Of a stretch of DNA of 64,000 nucleotides, positions 35,101-48,515 are shown one piece after another. The stretch is from Anopheles merus (lineage: Eukaryota; Arthropoda; Insecta; Diptera; Culicidae): positions 42,993,269 through 43,057,268 of the forward strand of contig NC_054083.1 of the NCBI RefSeq assembly GCF_017562075.2. Reading direction: 5' to 3'. The translations under genes were made by a program, and so were the position numbers. The first letter of the stretch is position 1. Each line of letters begins with the position of its first letter. The notes under the pieces were generated by a model. The model had not been told where the DNA came from, did no database searches, and saw only the letters and a program-made list of their open reading frames with translations.

Positions 35101-38100
35101 CAACATGAATTAAATAAGAAAGAGTATGAATCGCTAACGGAGCACCTAGGCTACTGATAAGAACACCCCAGAATTTACCAACAAATCGGGTCGGAATTCT
35201 GGTGTAACTAACCAAATTCTTCCACCAAGTTTTTGGTGAGCAGTGCTGTTATTGGGAAGTTCGATTCTCATTAAGAGTGGCAAGACCTCTTTGGCAAATT
35301 CCGTAGTTAGCAAGGCGGAAGTTTACATCGGGATGCCAGCCTTTTTCAAGGATTTTGCTCGGGAGTGCTGCTCCCTCACTTAATACAGTCCATGAGACGG
35401 ATTAGGCCTTAGAAACATACAGTAATGATATTTAAATATCGCGCTGTCGCAATATCTGGCACGCGTTGTACAAACATTGCCCACCAGCTTCATCAAAACG
35501 CTCAAACGCCAAATCAGGAAGGAAAATATTTATAACATTGTTCACAGCAAACAAAAGCGATTTGATAACTAAACGGTAATAATAGAACGAAAACGGGGTT
35601 CGAAGCGACTTCGATGAGTGACGATCGCGTAATGGAAACGATCGTTACAAACTCCCTTTCCCGCCTTGCACTCCCATGTGTTGAGCGCTGTAACGTTCGC
35701 TCGAACCCACACGCAAAGCATTAACTACCGCATTGTCAACGGAGATGAAAGAAAGAAAAAAAACGAGGTGAGAAATTACCTTCGCATCGGTATTCGATAT
35801 TAGTTGCGCGCGTGTGTGTGTGAGTGTGTGGTTTTCCTCCAAGCACTACTAGCTGCGTTACGTCGTCAGGGCCTATTTTTGCCCTTATGTGTGAGTATGT
35901 GAGGTTGTGTTGTTTTTTTCCTCCTCTTTCCAAAGAGACTCCCTCGCACTCCCCTCACCCACAAGATGAGTGTTCATTTAACGATAATTGCTATATTGTT
36001 TATTATATGTAATTTAGTGTACGAAAAAGATAGCGAACCGTGATCGTGCGCGCCGATAGAAAGAGCTAGGGGCCGCAAAAGAGCGAAGGGAAGCTGGTGG
36101 TCGGTGGTGTTTTTGTGGTTTGAAGCATTCAGCATTCCACCGCACGTTGTTCAAATATGACACATTCGCGCTTATTCCGGCCCCAGCAAGCCTACGTACA
36201 GCCCGGCACACACGGCACGGCCATAAAGATACACGCGGGAATACGCGGGGACCGTGGAGGCATGGTAGGAGGTACAAAAAAAACGGGATGACTTTGGCGG
36301 CGTGCTCGTAAATGTTTGCCGCCCCAGCTGGTGTGCATTAGGGAGCAGTTTCGGTGGGGTGAAGAAGGCCGCCCTGCTGCCCTGGTCTTGTTTCGCTTTT
36401 TTTCTAGGCAATCTTTCTAAAAGCGGCAAAATTAAATGGTAAACAACATATAAACACATCGCACACACACACGCACACATTTTCACACAGAAAAAAAACA
36501 TACACACATGATGATGAAGGGTTGCGAGAGGAAAAAAAGAAACCCCGCTGCACACAATACAATACACAATAGGGTAAAGAGTGTGTGTGCGCGCGAGCGC
36601 GCTTTTGGAGGTGGAAAACTCCAAAGTAATTTTCCACCGCCCGACCGACTGTGTTGTCCCGCGTCTGTCCCTTGGTGCACGTTGTTCGAGACACACACAC
36701 ACACACAGCACACACCAACTGCATCCAGCCGGTGGTAAAAGAGATGGCGTAAAAGGTATGCTGCTGCATTTGGATGGGACTTCACAATTGAGCTTAGTAG
36801 TAGCAGAAAAAAGCAATGCGTCATCGGCGTGCACGTTCACGTGTGTGTGTGTGCGAGTAAGTGTTAGTGCCCTGCCAACCACGTGGCGATGATGAATTTT
36901 TATTCATGCTTTTAATGAGTAATGGTGGTGTGAAGATAAAAGAAACCGTTTTATTTTACCACCACCCGAAGCCCCGTTTGGCCGCTTTGGCCCGTTCGGG
37001 TTGACTTTTTGCTTGAAAGTTCAGCAAGCAGGCGGTAAAGGAAGGACTGAGGGCGGGAAAGAAACTTGTCGGATATGTTATAGCAATACACACAAACCCA
37101 CACATGCAATCACGCTTGCTGTAAAATATGTGTAAATTCACGGCCTTTCTCTCGTTGACCTCATCGCCGCTCGTTCGTACCACACTGATTAACCTTTCTT
37201 TTAATTTCCCACATTCCACTCCCCATCTGCCCACCAATGCCCTCCATTGCTCCAACTGTTCGGAGCGATCTACAGTGACCCTTGGAGCGGATGCCGACCC
37301 AAAGCAGGGTGGCGGGTAGGTGAAGGCAAACAAAAACGATCGTGCAATATGTTTGCGTTGACATGTTACATAAACAGACAAGATGTTGCTTTTGTGTCTG
37401 ATTATTACATTTGCTTGCGCAGTTTTCTTTTCGCTGTTGCTGTGTTGCTCTTTCTTTCTCTCGCTTTCTCTCTCTCTCTCTCACACTCATTTCAACCCTC
37501 TGCATCTTTTCATATCGCACGATGAGTTCAAAGAAAGCTGCATGTGTGGAAATAAAACCTCCCCACGAAGAGGCCCGTGTACGGCATACGATGCGCCGAC
37601 ATTGATACACCGGGCCCGACAGTGGAGTCAAAGAAACGGATGGAAAGAAACAGTGTCTGAAATTGGAGCATCTTTTTCCTGTGTCAGGTTGAAGCGTGTT
37701 GTATTTATGACGCGTGTCCATCGCAAGCAAGCAAAACCGCACACTGGTTGGGATGATTGTTTGAAGGCTGAAGGCTTTTGTTGGGGAAGGTTTAACAGAA
37801 TTGTTGCAAGGAATTGTGGTCTAGAGATATAGCAATACCTATGCAGCGGTAGCAAAGTCGATATGTTTATGGATTTTGATGTCAAGGTAGTGGAAAAAGA
37901 AGAAGGATGTGGAATATAGTAAGTAGTTCAATCGCCTCTACAATATGCCTCCTATTACGAATCAATGATATCTTATCCTAACATGTGTTCACCTACCTAC
38001 AGACATTCAGAGTAGCAGGAATATAACATATTTGGCTTATGGTACAGTTCAGGAGATTCTGGATTTCTGTTTCTGAAGTTCTAAACAAGAATAGAACTTC

Positions 38101-39787
38101 GATCGATTTTAAGCATCTCGTCAAGAAGAATCATTCTTAGCGCCTCCTGCCAAAGAATGACAACTTCGTTCGGGGAAGCTCTCCACTCGTTTCCATATCC
38201 CTAGAAACTTATTGAAACGTTTGGTCTATGTTTCTTACGGGATCATGCCATACGAGAAGAAGGTGCTCTGAAAGATTTGTTGATATAATCGCGTTACTAC
38301 AATGACACCAGACATTGCCCAACTCGTCAAATATCAGTAAGCTACTTGAGGATCTGTATGATGTATTAATCGGTTCTTCTGTTTACGCGAGTATGAGCCA
38401 TATTCCGAGGGAAAAGCGTCAGAATTTGTCTATAATCAGAATCTCGAAAAGATTGAAGTCATTGAAGTCTTCAAATTGAACAAGCAATTAACTAGTTTCA
38501 AAATCCCCAAGTAAAATTTTGCCTACATTGATTGATTTTGTATATCTTTCTTAAACCGATATACTAGAATGAGAAAGCCTGCGAAAGTAACCCTTTAAAA
38601 TAAACCTGGAATTTTCTATTTTCGATTCTTAGAATCGATATTCACCTCCCCAAATCTTCACTAAAGCTTGCGCACACAAGTCATGCGCCCAAATGGTACA
38701 TGCAGTTAGTACTTTAAATCTTCTTTCTAAAAATGACCAAACGAATTGTCCTCCATTAAACCCCCACGCCTAACTAAACAGTAGCTATCAACTTCTACTA
38801 TCAATGGGGAACACATGTTTGCAAGCCTTACTAGCCGATGGGCAATTTATTTATTTAAAACCAATTTAACCAACCCACCCAACAACAACAACAACAACAA
38901 AAAACAGGAGCAAAGCCGGAACAAACACTGACAGGCGTAATCGACACTAAATCCTCCATAATTTCCCACTTGTTGCACCGGTGCAGCAGCCGCAGCAGCA
39001 GCACGCCATCCCGAACAACAAAAAACCCTGTCCCCCCTCCTCTCAAAAAGGCTCACATCCTTCCCCCCCCCCCACCAGGTTTCCCCCAAAGCTGCCGACT
39101 ACCCGAACTACCGAAAACGCGTACACGCTGGTATGTAAATGATTATCCGATAATCGTATCAATCCACACATCCCACGGCGCGGACCGCGTTCATGGGGAG
39201 AAAGTGAGAGAAATTGCCAATCGGTCAGCATCGACACCCAACCACCACCGTTTGTCGCACCGTGTGTGTGTGTGTGTGCTTGTGTGTTTGAAGCGGCAAA
39301 ATGCACAACACAGATAAACACACAGAAACTCACAGCAAAAAGGAAAAAAAGACTACACACCCACTCGACTCCCACACACCGCGAGTGTGTGAAAACGTAA
39401 ACGCACAGTCAAATAAACACTACTCCCCTCCTTCCTTCCCCCCCCTCCCTCTCCTTTCTCCTTTCCACCCACCTCATTGTGGTCCACCCCAAAGTGGCCA
39501 GATTGTGGCACAAATTATGATGCAACGATGGATGGGAAAACGTGCGAAACGTGCGCAGATTTTTGTATGTTTTTCCCACCCAACATCCCCACAGACACAC
39601 ACACACACACACGCTGGGTGGTGTATATTTGTCGAAGTGCATCAATGCACCATCCCACCCTCCCCGGCTGGGTGGTTGGGTGGGATGCAAATTGAATGAA
39701 AATCATGCCACGTGCCCACGGCCACCGAATTGATGATGCTGCCGCTGTTGCTGCCTGACGCGATTTATGAGGTTACGGGGCAAATTT

Positions 39788-39794
<7 letters not shown>

Positions 39795-39825
<31 letters not shown>
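39795..39825. repeat. (AC)n microsatellite
   Basis: A 31-base perfect AC tract in the gene-free block. Confidence 0.97.
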
Positions 39826-39826
<1 letters not shown>

Positions 39827-42800
39827 CGCTGGCTCTACTCTTTCTCTCCGAATATACATCGGCCAGCCCAGCTGGGGAAAAGGTAACAACTCACTCACTC
39901 ACACCGAACGTAACGCCGAATGTGCGCCGATGCCGCACAACAACAGAAAAAAAAGGTGACGGAATCATTGCAAACGGTCAACCGGGTATTCGCACCCCGC
40001 CCGCGACCCCTACCACCCCACATACCACATTCGGGCGCATGCAGATGCATCTGGTGCATCATTCACCGCAAGAATGGCGGGATGGGGGTGTTGATTGGGA
40101 ATTTCGGGAGTGAATTATGGTGCACGGTGGCTGGGTATTGCAAGTCGCGTTTTGGTTTGGGTGGACGCACGCCAAACGGGGGATTAAAGCTCACAGGCAA
40201 ATAGGTGGTGTCGATGCGATTTTATCTCGTGCTCGATTTGGGCGTTTGACCGCAGCCACCGCCTGGCCCGTACAATGCGGATGAATTGGTGTTAATTAAA
40301 CTTTGCGGGTACAACAGCAGAAAAGGCAAAAACCGGCCCTTAGTTTGGTGGGTTAGTCGTATTAGTTTGATTTTGGAACTGGTTGGAAGTAATTTGTTGA
40401 CGTGTTAAGGGTGGAATATGGATTTAGAACTCTTCGAGGCTCTGTTGAAATGTATCGAAAAATAAGGTTTAAACTTAAAGCCCCAAATCTTTGTGGGAAA
40501 TAAAAGTCTAGAAGGCTTTACTCTGTTCAAGCCACAATTTTTCATAAATTTGAGGCATTTTTTGTTAAAGAAAATAGTACAAAGGTAACATATTTTCCCC
40601 CAAAAATAGATAGCATGAAGTTGCAAAAGTGTTTTGCAATTACTTCAACAAAAAACAACCCCCTCAAACAACTTCAATATTCAGTAACGACATCAACAGG
40701 CTGGACCCATTCCGTCCAACCGACCATCGTTTATCAATGGACCGGTCTGTTTGCGGACAAGTCATCTATTCCACTTTAATTCTTCGAGCAATTTCAAACC
40801 CTCCCTCCTATCAAGTCGATCGATGGCCAAAAAATCGCCCAATCGACAGGACAGCGAACAGAGCAACGTATTCACGTCGGGGGGTTTGCTTTCCCCCTTC
40901 ACTCGCTAAAACACACTCCAACATGAAGTGCAAAGCTTCAGCAAGCTCTCTCTCTCGCGACCAGCTCGTAACATGCCAAACATTCTGCTTTGCTGAGGAG
41001 GAGTGGAGGGAAGGGAAAGAATTGTGTCATAAAAAAAGCCCAACCCAACTGCACCTCTCAGCCGAAAGCCCCACGCGAAACGTCAACCTCCTCCTAGTGA
41101 CGACAGCCGATAAAGCTACAGCGAGTTAGGATAGTGCAGAAACAAAGCCAAAAAAAGGAAGCTGCAAATGGACCTGTTTCCCGGTCCTGTGCTTTTCTTT
41201 TTTCTATGTTCTATGTGGTATCGGCAAACAACAAGCTTTCAACACCACAAACACACACACACACACGTACATGCAGTGTTGTGGTGTTGCGGTTACAAGC
41301 TCGTCTGTTTTTTTTTTCATCTAAATTCTGGAGATCGATCGTGGTGGAGCTGGAGCTGGAGCAGGAGTGCATCGTTGCACTTTGACACGTTCGCAAGTAC
41401 GCGGGCATGAGGCGCGAGCACGTTGTGTGTTCAATTTCGGCCGTACACATTGTCAGCGCATTCGTTAGGGCCGCCCAAATCGAGAAAAAAACCGATACCG
41501 ATGGATGCAAAAGTGCACACTTGAGCGCAGTGTGGCCAAATAAACAACAAAGAATGTGACCATGGTACATTGGTCCACGCTGGAAAGGGGCTGCAGTCCG
41601 TTGGGAAGGATGGGATGCTAAATTGGGCGCCAATTAGTGCGACTGGGCAGTGTGATTCATGCTGTATTTGTGTTGCTTTCTTTAAATATTTGCATCAATT
41701 GTTTATATTTGTGAGTATTTATTACTATTTTTTTCTAAATTTTAATGATTTCAGAATGTAAATATGCAGTTGAAGGAACGTTACCATAACAAGAAGCTGC
41801 CTACAAATCTACCCCAAAACTGCCTTGTTCGCTTCACTAATATGACTCAATTATCGCTTTAAATCTTGCTCAATGCGAGCTTCATCAACCAGTCTTTTCT
41901 CTACCAAACACAACATTCCAATTTCGGCTAGCACAAATGAAAATCGATTTCCATCGATAAACAACAGCCCTTTTAGTGCCTACAAAAAAGCACAGATCAA
42001 AATTCACCCAAGCTTAATCGGTAGCTTGACAGCTCGGTGCCACCGGGTGTGCCGACCCACCACCGTCTAATCTGCCATCAATTTAATTTGCTTTAGTCAG
42101 TCAGCAGTCTGACTGGCCAGACTCGTTCCTGCCCCGCTTTAGCGTGCTTGGCACGTGCCACACTCGCCAACAGTTGCCACATGGTCGGGTGCGTAAATGA
42201 ATAATGTGGCACGCATGCACCAGGGCTCGACGGGAGGCAAAACCCCTGTGTGCGAAACATGTGTTACCTGTCAAGTCGCAATTCATTCCACGCTGGTTTG
42301 AGTTGGTGTTTGATTCTTGTGCTTTTTTTTTATTTCCTTCCCATTTGTTTTTGCTTTGTTTCCCCCACGTTCCGTTTTGAGGGATCGGTTGAGTGCGCAT
42401 TTCTTGTGGGCAGTAGCAAGAAGTAGTAGCAGTAAGCTATACGGTAGCTTTTGCAATGTCAGACTGCTTACAGCTCGCACGCTCTCTCTCTCTCTTTCTC
42501 GCGCTCTCTGTGAAGCATCCCACACGTCATCCCGACCCCCCCCCCCCCCCCTGGACGTTCCCTAGCCTACTAAGATAATCAATCACTCGGCCGGTGCATC
42601 GCGCTAGCACAACAAAAGCAGATCATGCAATCCGGAACAAAAAACTGCATCAGCGCAAAACTGGCAGCAAGAGACGAACCCGACAGCGTGCGGCAAGCAG
42701 ATATACGATATAATACGCCATTCTAATGCGAGGTGACGGAGGGTATAGGTAGCAGTAGGTGGGGGTAGATACACTTTGTTACATCTCCCCCATCCCTCTC

Positions 42801-45107
42801 TCTAACAAACGCGCTGCGACGCGATGGCATTCACCAGCGCCGTACACAAAGTAACATTGTCATTACTATATTCATAATATTAATTATTTACGTCATTCTG
42901 CACGCAATATTTATTTGCCTCGCTGTGGGGGGCTGTGGTTGGAGAGTGGCGGGGCGGCCCTTCGTACGTAACAAGCGTCCTTCCCTTACCCACTTACCCG
43001 GCCAAAGCCACCCTCCTCCCCGACCGATGACTTCTCCACTGCACGCGAACTGTTACTTATGAAAGAGAAATAGAAGTACACAATGTACACACACACATAG
43101 AGAGGGCACGCACACGTGTACTAAAACCACAGGTCTGTGTGTGTGTTTGGGTTGAATTGCACCATCTAAATGCCATGGTGTACATTAGGGCACCCATACA
43201 CGGGGGCAAAAGGGCTGCCTGGGATGTTGTCAAACGGTCCGGTTTGATGGCAAGAAATGACGCAGCCAGCAAGCGGTAGACACGGCACAAGGTTTCCATA
43301 TTTTTATATATATATATTTAATATACCAGCCCGTGCCGTATTGCTTCCTACTGGGTTGAATTTCCCCAGAGCAATGAGAGAGAGAGCGAGAAAGAAACAT
43401 GAAATCATAAAATTACATCACCTCACAATGCGGCTATAGGTGGCGTGCAGTTGCCTTCTGTTTGTGCCGTCGACACAGTCCACACACGATCACACGATAA
43501 TGACTGCTTTGCGAATGCATCAATTTGTCTGGTTGGAAGCTATTTTTTTATTTTTCCTATTGTAAGCACACATACCTGTGTATGCCAGTGTGTGTGTGTA
43601 TATGTATGAAAGAGAGTGTTTGAGAAGCAGTTTAATAGTAATCACAACGAGCTTAATCACAGACGACTTAGATGCTTGGGTTCCATTTTTCATGCCGCTT
43701 CACAAGCATTGCTGAGGAACTGCGACACGAGGTGAACGATTGAGATTTAAAAGTTATCTAGGTTTAAATGATTTCACAAATTAAACAAGAAAATCGAAAT
43801 TAGAAAAATTCATGTTTGAACATCCCTTGCACTTGGAGCGTGCTTGCTTTACATAAACATGTTCCTGCTCAATGCGCGGTCCGGCTGGTATGTTGTGAAG
43901 ATCACCTATTGGACTTAACGAAAAAAACAGGGCGCTCATACAGCTGACCCTGACGATACAGAGAGAAAGAGAGAAGAAGAGAGAGCTCGATCGAACGATG
44001 CGCCGCCGCACAATGTAGCAATTAGAGATAATAATTGATTACAGTTGAAGGAATATAAATAATGTCGAGAGAAATGATGCGATACATCCATCTTCGTGCC
44101 GTGCCCCGTGTGGTACGCCCAAGGAAAACGAGATGCAACATACCCATACATCTGTGTATGTTTATGTGTGTGTATGTGTGCTGTGTGTGCTGTGTGAGCT
44201 TTGTTATGGGGCTGGTTTTTCCCCCTTTTCGCATTCGCAAAAGGCATGCAAAGAAGCGCAGCGAACATCGAGAAGCGAAACCATTTAATGATGCGGTGTG
44301 CGGTTCGGGGTGAATCCGACACACACACAGCCCGAAACCACCACCACCTTCCTGCACACTTGTTTTTTTGCAAGGGCAACCGACGAACACTGCGAGGGCT
44401 GCGCTAATGGGAGAACGCTTTACATCACTCATCCAGCCGCCCGATGACAGGCTCGTGTGGAAGGTGTTTGGTGTGTTTGATTATATTGCCCCCCTTTGGT
44501 GTGTGTGTTTTCCCGCCCTCCAGCAGCCTTCTTCTGCTCTTTATTCTTCGCGATAGGAACGATGGGCCCTACACACTCAGGGCATTTTCCCAGCGATTCA
44601 GGGCCTTTTTTCGATGGCTGGTTAATTATTGGCTTTACAGCGAACCAAAAGGTTCTATCGGAAGGAACAGTCCGAGAGAATAGGGTCAGCTGAGCTCGCT
44701 CTAAAACAATGCTAACTACCATTTGATAAAGGTTAAAAGTAAAGTAAAGTAAAAGTATAAATTAAAAAAAAACAAATGACTCGCTGACGGATGCATCTCA
44801 CATAGTAGACAAGATTGCGTCAAAAAACTGCCCCACAAAACGCTCGCAGGAAATGGAATCAATCTCCTGTTCTTAAATACATTTTGCACCACACACACTG
44901 ACCTAGCACACCGAAACAGCTCCATAAACGAATCATAAATCTAGTATTTTCCCATTGAAAAAAGGACAGCTGTTCAATTCGGCGAGCAAGTACCCTTTTT
45001 GTTGACCACAACCAATCGAAAGGTGTCCAGCTGGCTGTCAAATATAAATCCTCTACCCCTAAAGGGCAATGAGTGCGTTTAGGTGTGTGAGCAAAGATCA
45101 ACATATA

Positions 45108-45139
<32 letters not shown>

Positions 45140-45342
45140 ACACAGAGGGGAGGCAAAGGGGAAAGGTCCCTATGTTTGCCCACCACACGGAGAATAAAGT
45201 TCGACAGCCGGGGAAATTGTTATCCGCTTTTCGCAGTACCGCAACGACCGACTGTGGCTGTGTGACACGTTTGCACATTAAATTGTGCAATTATTAATGC
45301 TGCAGCAGCAGCAGCAACGGATGCAGTAAAAGGTGGAGTGCG

Positions 45343-45345
<3 letters not shown>

Positions 45346-45376
<31 letters not shown>
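45346..45376. repeat. (GA)n microsatellite
   Basis: A 31-base perfect GA tract. Such tracts contain GAGAG, the core bound by GAGA factor in flies; whether it acts here is unknown. Confidence 0.97.
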
Positions 45377-45379
<3 letters not shown>

Positions 45380-46874
45380 GAATAAAGCAGGAGCATAATC
45401 GGTACTCACTGGAGATTGGGTTGAGTTTAGTATTTTGTTGCTAAACAAATTAACAATAAATCAGAAATCAAATCCAACACTCAATATTACTCAATTACTC
45501 GTGGAAACACTCGCCAAAATGACTCCCCAACGTAACCTCAAAGCTCCCTAAAGCCACAGCAAGGTCCACTTCCCACAGGCTGGCCTTACCAGGTCCTGCC
45601 AAGGCTGGTGGTTTGCGGTTTTTGTGGCCATCTCCATCTCCATCGTCCTTAGACGGAACAGGGACTTGAAGAATGAAGCCGTTTGACACTCCCTAGCACC
45701 CTTCAAACCTACACACATTTAGCATTTAATCTCGCTCTCGAAAGTTCACCGGAATGCACCTTCCAGAGTTTAACTACACATTCACACAATGCAAACGAAC
45801 AAATGTCATACAACCGAGATAAAGAGAGAGAGAGAGAGAGTGGAAGGTCCTGCTCCCTTGTCATGTTTTATGGTGAATTTTAAAATATCACTGCTTTTAT
45901 CCCCCTCCCCCTCCCCCTTTTTTTATTGGGGACATGGCATAAGAATCGGTCAAAAACATTGACCACAGTTATTGTGTTGCGACTTCAAAACAAAACCCAA
46001 AAGACAGTCGAAAAATGCCCGCAAATAAAAAGTGCACCTTTTCTATAATGCAGCGCGTAGTCCACGGAAAAAGCCTGCCACAAAGCCAAACAATATCCAC
46101 ACACACACACACACACACGCTGGTTGACGGGCCCAATTTTTGGCTGGTCCGTTGCGTGTGAGGCAAGAAGGCCGCAATATTTCGGGCAATTATAATTTCA
46201 TGACTTTAATTCGGCTAATGTGTCAAAAAAGCACCGGATCACTTAAGAGCCGCACGTTTGGGGCGTTTGGGGCGTGGGGGTTCCCCCCAAAACCATGAAA
46301 AACGGTTGAAAACCCCCCAAAACGATTGACGTGGGAGAGTGGCGTTTCTGCTGCCCCGGCATTCGTTTTCATTTGTTTTATTCATTGATTAATCGTTTGT
46401 GTATGTTGTGATTCGTTTCGAGTCTATTATTTCCATTTTCTTTTTGCTCGATAAATATATCGGTCTTTTGACAGGCGATTGATTTTTTTCTTTTGTTGTT
46501 TTTATGTCACTGTCTTTTTTATCGTTCGTTTTTGCTTTTGCGTGTTTTGTTTCTCATTTGAGGATTTTTATCATATTTTTTTTTCTCCTTTCGTTTTGTG
46601 TTGTTTACTGCTACATTCGTCATATTTAATAAAGTTCTGATGGGTTGGTTTTGTTCTCTTCTTTTACTGTTACTTTTCTTGTTCGCTTTTGATTGACTTT
46701 TAATTAAACGCTGCTTTCTTATTCTATCTTTTAATTTGGAGATCATCATACAACTTTTTTTTGTATATTTTTTACTAAATATTTACACCTCTTCTCGCAT
46801 CGCTATTGGTCCTATCTTTTGCACTAATTATACATTATCGTTCTTCTTCTTTCTCCCCTATTCAAACCCAACAG

Positions 46875-47284
46875 CAGAAAGTTACCAATACCAGCTTCAG
46901 TCGATGTGGCAGAAGTGCTGGAACAGCCAGAACCTGATCCACCATCTGCGCTTTCGCGAGCGCGGCCCGCTAAAGTCCTGGCGCCCGGAAACGATGGCCG
47001 AAGCGATCTTCAGCGTGCTGAAGGAGGGCCTGTCGCTGTCTCAGGCGGCCCGCAAGTACGACATCCCCTACCCGACGTTCGTGCTGTACGCGAACCGGGT
47101 GCACAACATGCTCGGTCCGTCGATCGACGGCGGTACGGATCTGCGGCCGAAGGGTCGCGGTCGACCGCAGCGCATCCTGCTCGGCATCTGGCCGGACGAC
47201 CACATCAAGGGCGTCATCAAGAGTGTCGTCTTTCGCGATGCCAAAGAGATGAAGGAGGAGCCGATGATGTACGGCCGACACTCT
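46875..47284 (+). CDS. bab: bric-a-brac, penultimate coding exon (psq DNA-binding domain)
   Basis: This internal exon encodes the Bab conserved DNA-binding domain of bric-a-brac, a BTB transcription factor. In flies Bab patterns leg and antennal segments, ovarian terminal filaments and abdominal pigmentation, and binds A/T-rich DNA. After a short segment containing QSMWQKCW comes the pipsqueak helix-turn-helix (about 46972-47118; key stretch SLSQAARKYDIPYPTF), then an AT-hook-like GRGRP (47153-47167), then a conserved IWPDDHIKGVIKSVVFRD tail. The acceptor is CAG at 46872-46874 and the first codon is split (two of its bases are here), so an upstream exon is required. The donor is a perfect GTAAGT at 47285 with the frame closed on Ser. 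The N-terminal BTB domain is not in the window. Reading through the donor stops after about 20 codons (stop at 47345-47347). Fly genomes carry bab1 and bab2; I cannot assign one-to-one orthology here. Confidence 0.95.
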
Positions 47285-48515
47285 GTAAGTAGCGCCAACA
47301 CCATGGGGGTACGTTCAATTCGCGGATTTTTTTGTTTTGTGAAGTGACGCACGCACGCACGTACACGCTCGTCCTCTGTCTCTTTTCTTTTTACGGGGGG
47401 AATGGTTGCACATGAAATTGTTTAAATTTGCAATGAAAATTAAAAAAATACATTTTCTTAAATTACTAATTGCAACACAAATCACTACAGTTGAGGTTCT
47501 TTTCACATTATCTTTCTTTCTTTCTATCCTTCTTTCTCGTCATACAGAGTTTTCCAATATCAATATTATTTTTCATTGCTTGCAAGATGTTTTTCAACAC
47601 ATTTCAAATGTTGTATTTGCATCAAAAAAATTTTATCAATTCTCTGGCAAGATTTTCAACACATCGCAAGCTGGATTGAGTTCTACAGTTCTTTGTGATG
47701 TGTTGAAAATCTTGTGGAAGAATGGAAATTTTAGTATGATGCAATTACAACACGCGCCAGGTGTTGTAAAACATCTGACAAGCAGTGCGAGATGTTTTTC
47801 AACAACTGTCTAAAGTTGTATTTTCATCACAATACATTGTTCTGTACTTCCACATGATTTTCAACACGACTCAAGCTGGGTTGAGTTTGACAGTTCTTTG
47901 GGATGTGTTGAACTAAAATTTAGATTGTGATGTCTATACAATATGTGACTGCTGTTGAAAAACATCTTGCAAGCGGTGAGCAATGATGTGCACCTTCAAA
48001 AGTGCGTTAGAAAACCCTGTAATGCTGATCACACTAGAGAGTAAAATCGTTTCACGAGTCTTATTTCTTACACGAGGTTTTTTCTAATTTAATTTTTCTA
48101 TAATTTAAAGATAGTTTTTATTGCTTAAAACACAATTTTGTTATTTCATGTTTTCCTTTTCGTTCATATGATTTTCAACACATTTGCTAGGTTTACATTG
48201 TTTTTATTATTTTATTTTATTATTTATTACTATACGAAAATCTGTCTGATTGAATTTGAAAAGTGGCTTATAAACGCTTCAATTCTAATTGGTGATTGGA
48301 ATTCGTTAACCTCTATTGGAACTAATGCTTATTGTACACTCTCAACATTAATTGGATTATCTACTAAGCTTCAAGTTAAGTGCTCTTGCTGCTCTCGTTG
48401 CGTTTGAGCCGCCAACCACAAAGGCGGCCAGCAGCTGACCATTCCCCCCTTTCCGTTGCGCTGATCTTTATCCATTTATACGTTCTTTTTTTAGTAATTT
48501 ATCGAATCCTTCCAG
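47285..48515 (+). other. bab intron between the last two coding exons
   Basis: A 1231-nt intron with donor GTAAGT at 47285-47290 and acceptor CCAG at 48512-48515. It joins two complete codons (phase 0). It is AT-rich and contains the inverted-repeat element at 47543-48021, plus a short related fragment near 48168-48190. Confidence 0.9.
47543..48021. mobile_element. Nested TA-flanked MITE built of two 205-bp inverted-repeat units
   Basis: The outer ends are TACAGAGTTTTCCAA (47543-47557) and, reverse-complemented, TACAGGGTTTTCTAA (48007-48021), matching at 13 of 15 positions and including flanking TA. Inside, GCTTGCAAGATGTTTTTCAACA at 47578-47599 is the exact reverse complement of 47953-47974 (22 bp). 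Two diverged tandem units repeat with a period of 205: GATGTTTTTC at 47586 and 47791, and CTGGATTGAG at 47671 against CTGGGTTGAG at 47876. Each unit is itself an inverted repeat (for example GATTTTCAACACATC at about 47651 against GATGTGTTGAAAATC at about 47697). There is no open frame of note, so this is a nonautonomous element. The family is unassigned. Confidence 0.75.

Larger units (their letters stand above)
34001..46874. other. Gene-free DNA, probable bab intron (3' part)
   Basis: No supported gene. The 236-codon minus frame at 36172-36882 and the 193-codon minus frame at 37161-37742 are domain-free. Two stretches, about 35080-35640 and 37900-38850, are poor in simple repeats and look like decayed dispersed repeats. 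AC tracts lie at 39795-39825, about 45110-45134 and about 46100-46117; AG tracts at 45346-45376 and about 45823-45840; a C run at about 42537-42551. From about 46370 the + strand becomes T-rich, as expected approaching the acceptor at 46874. Confidence 0.6.

Noticed and set aside
46736..46874. Open frame extending the bab psq exon upstream to an apparent ATG at 46736
   Set aside because: The added residues are Phe/Tyr/Leu-rich translation of the T-rich intron. Homology stops at the acceptor at 46874.
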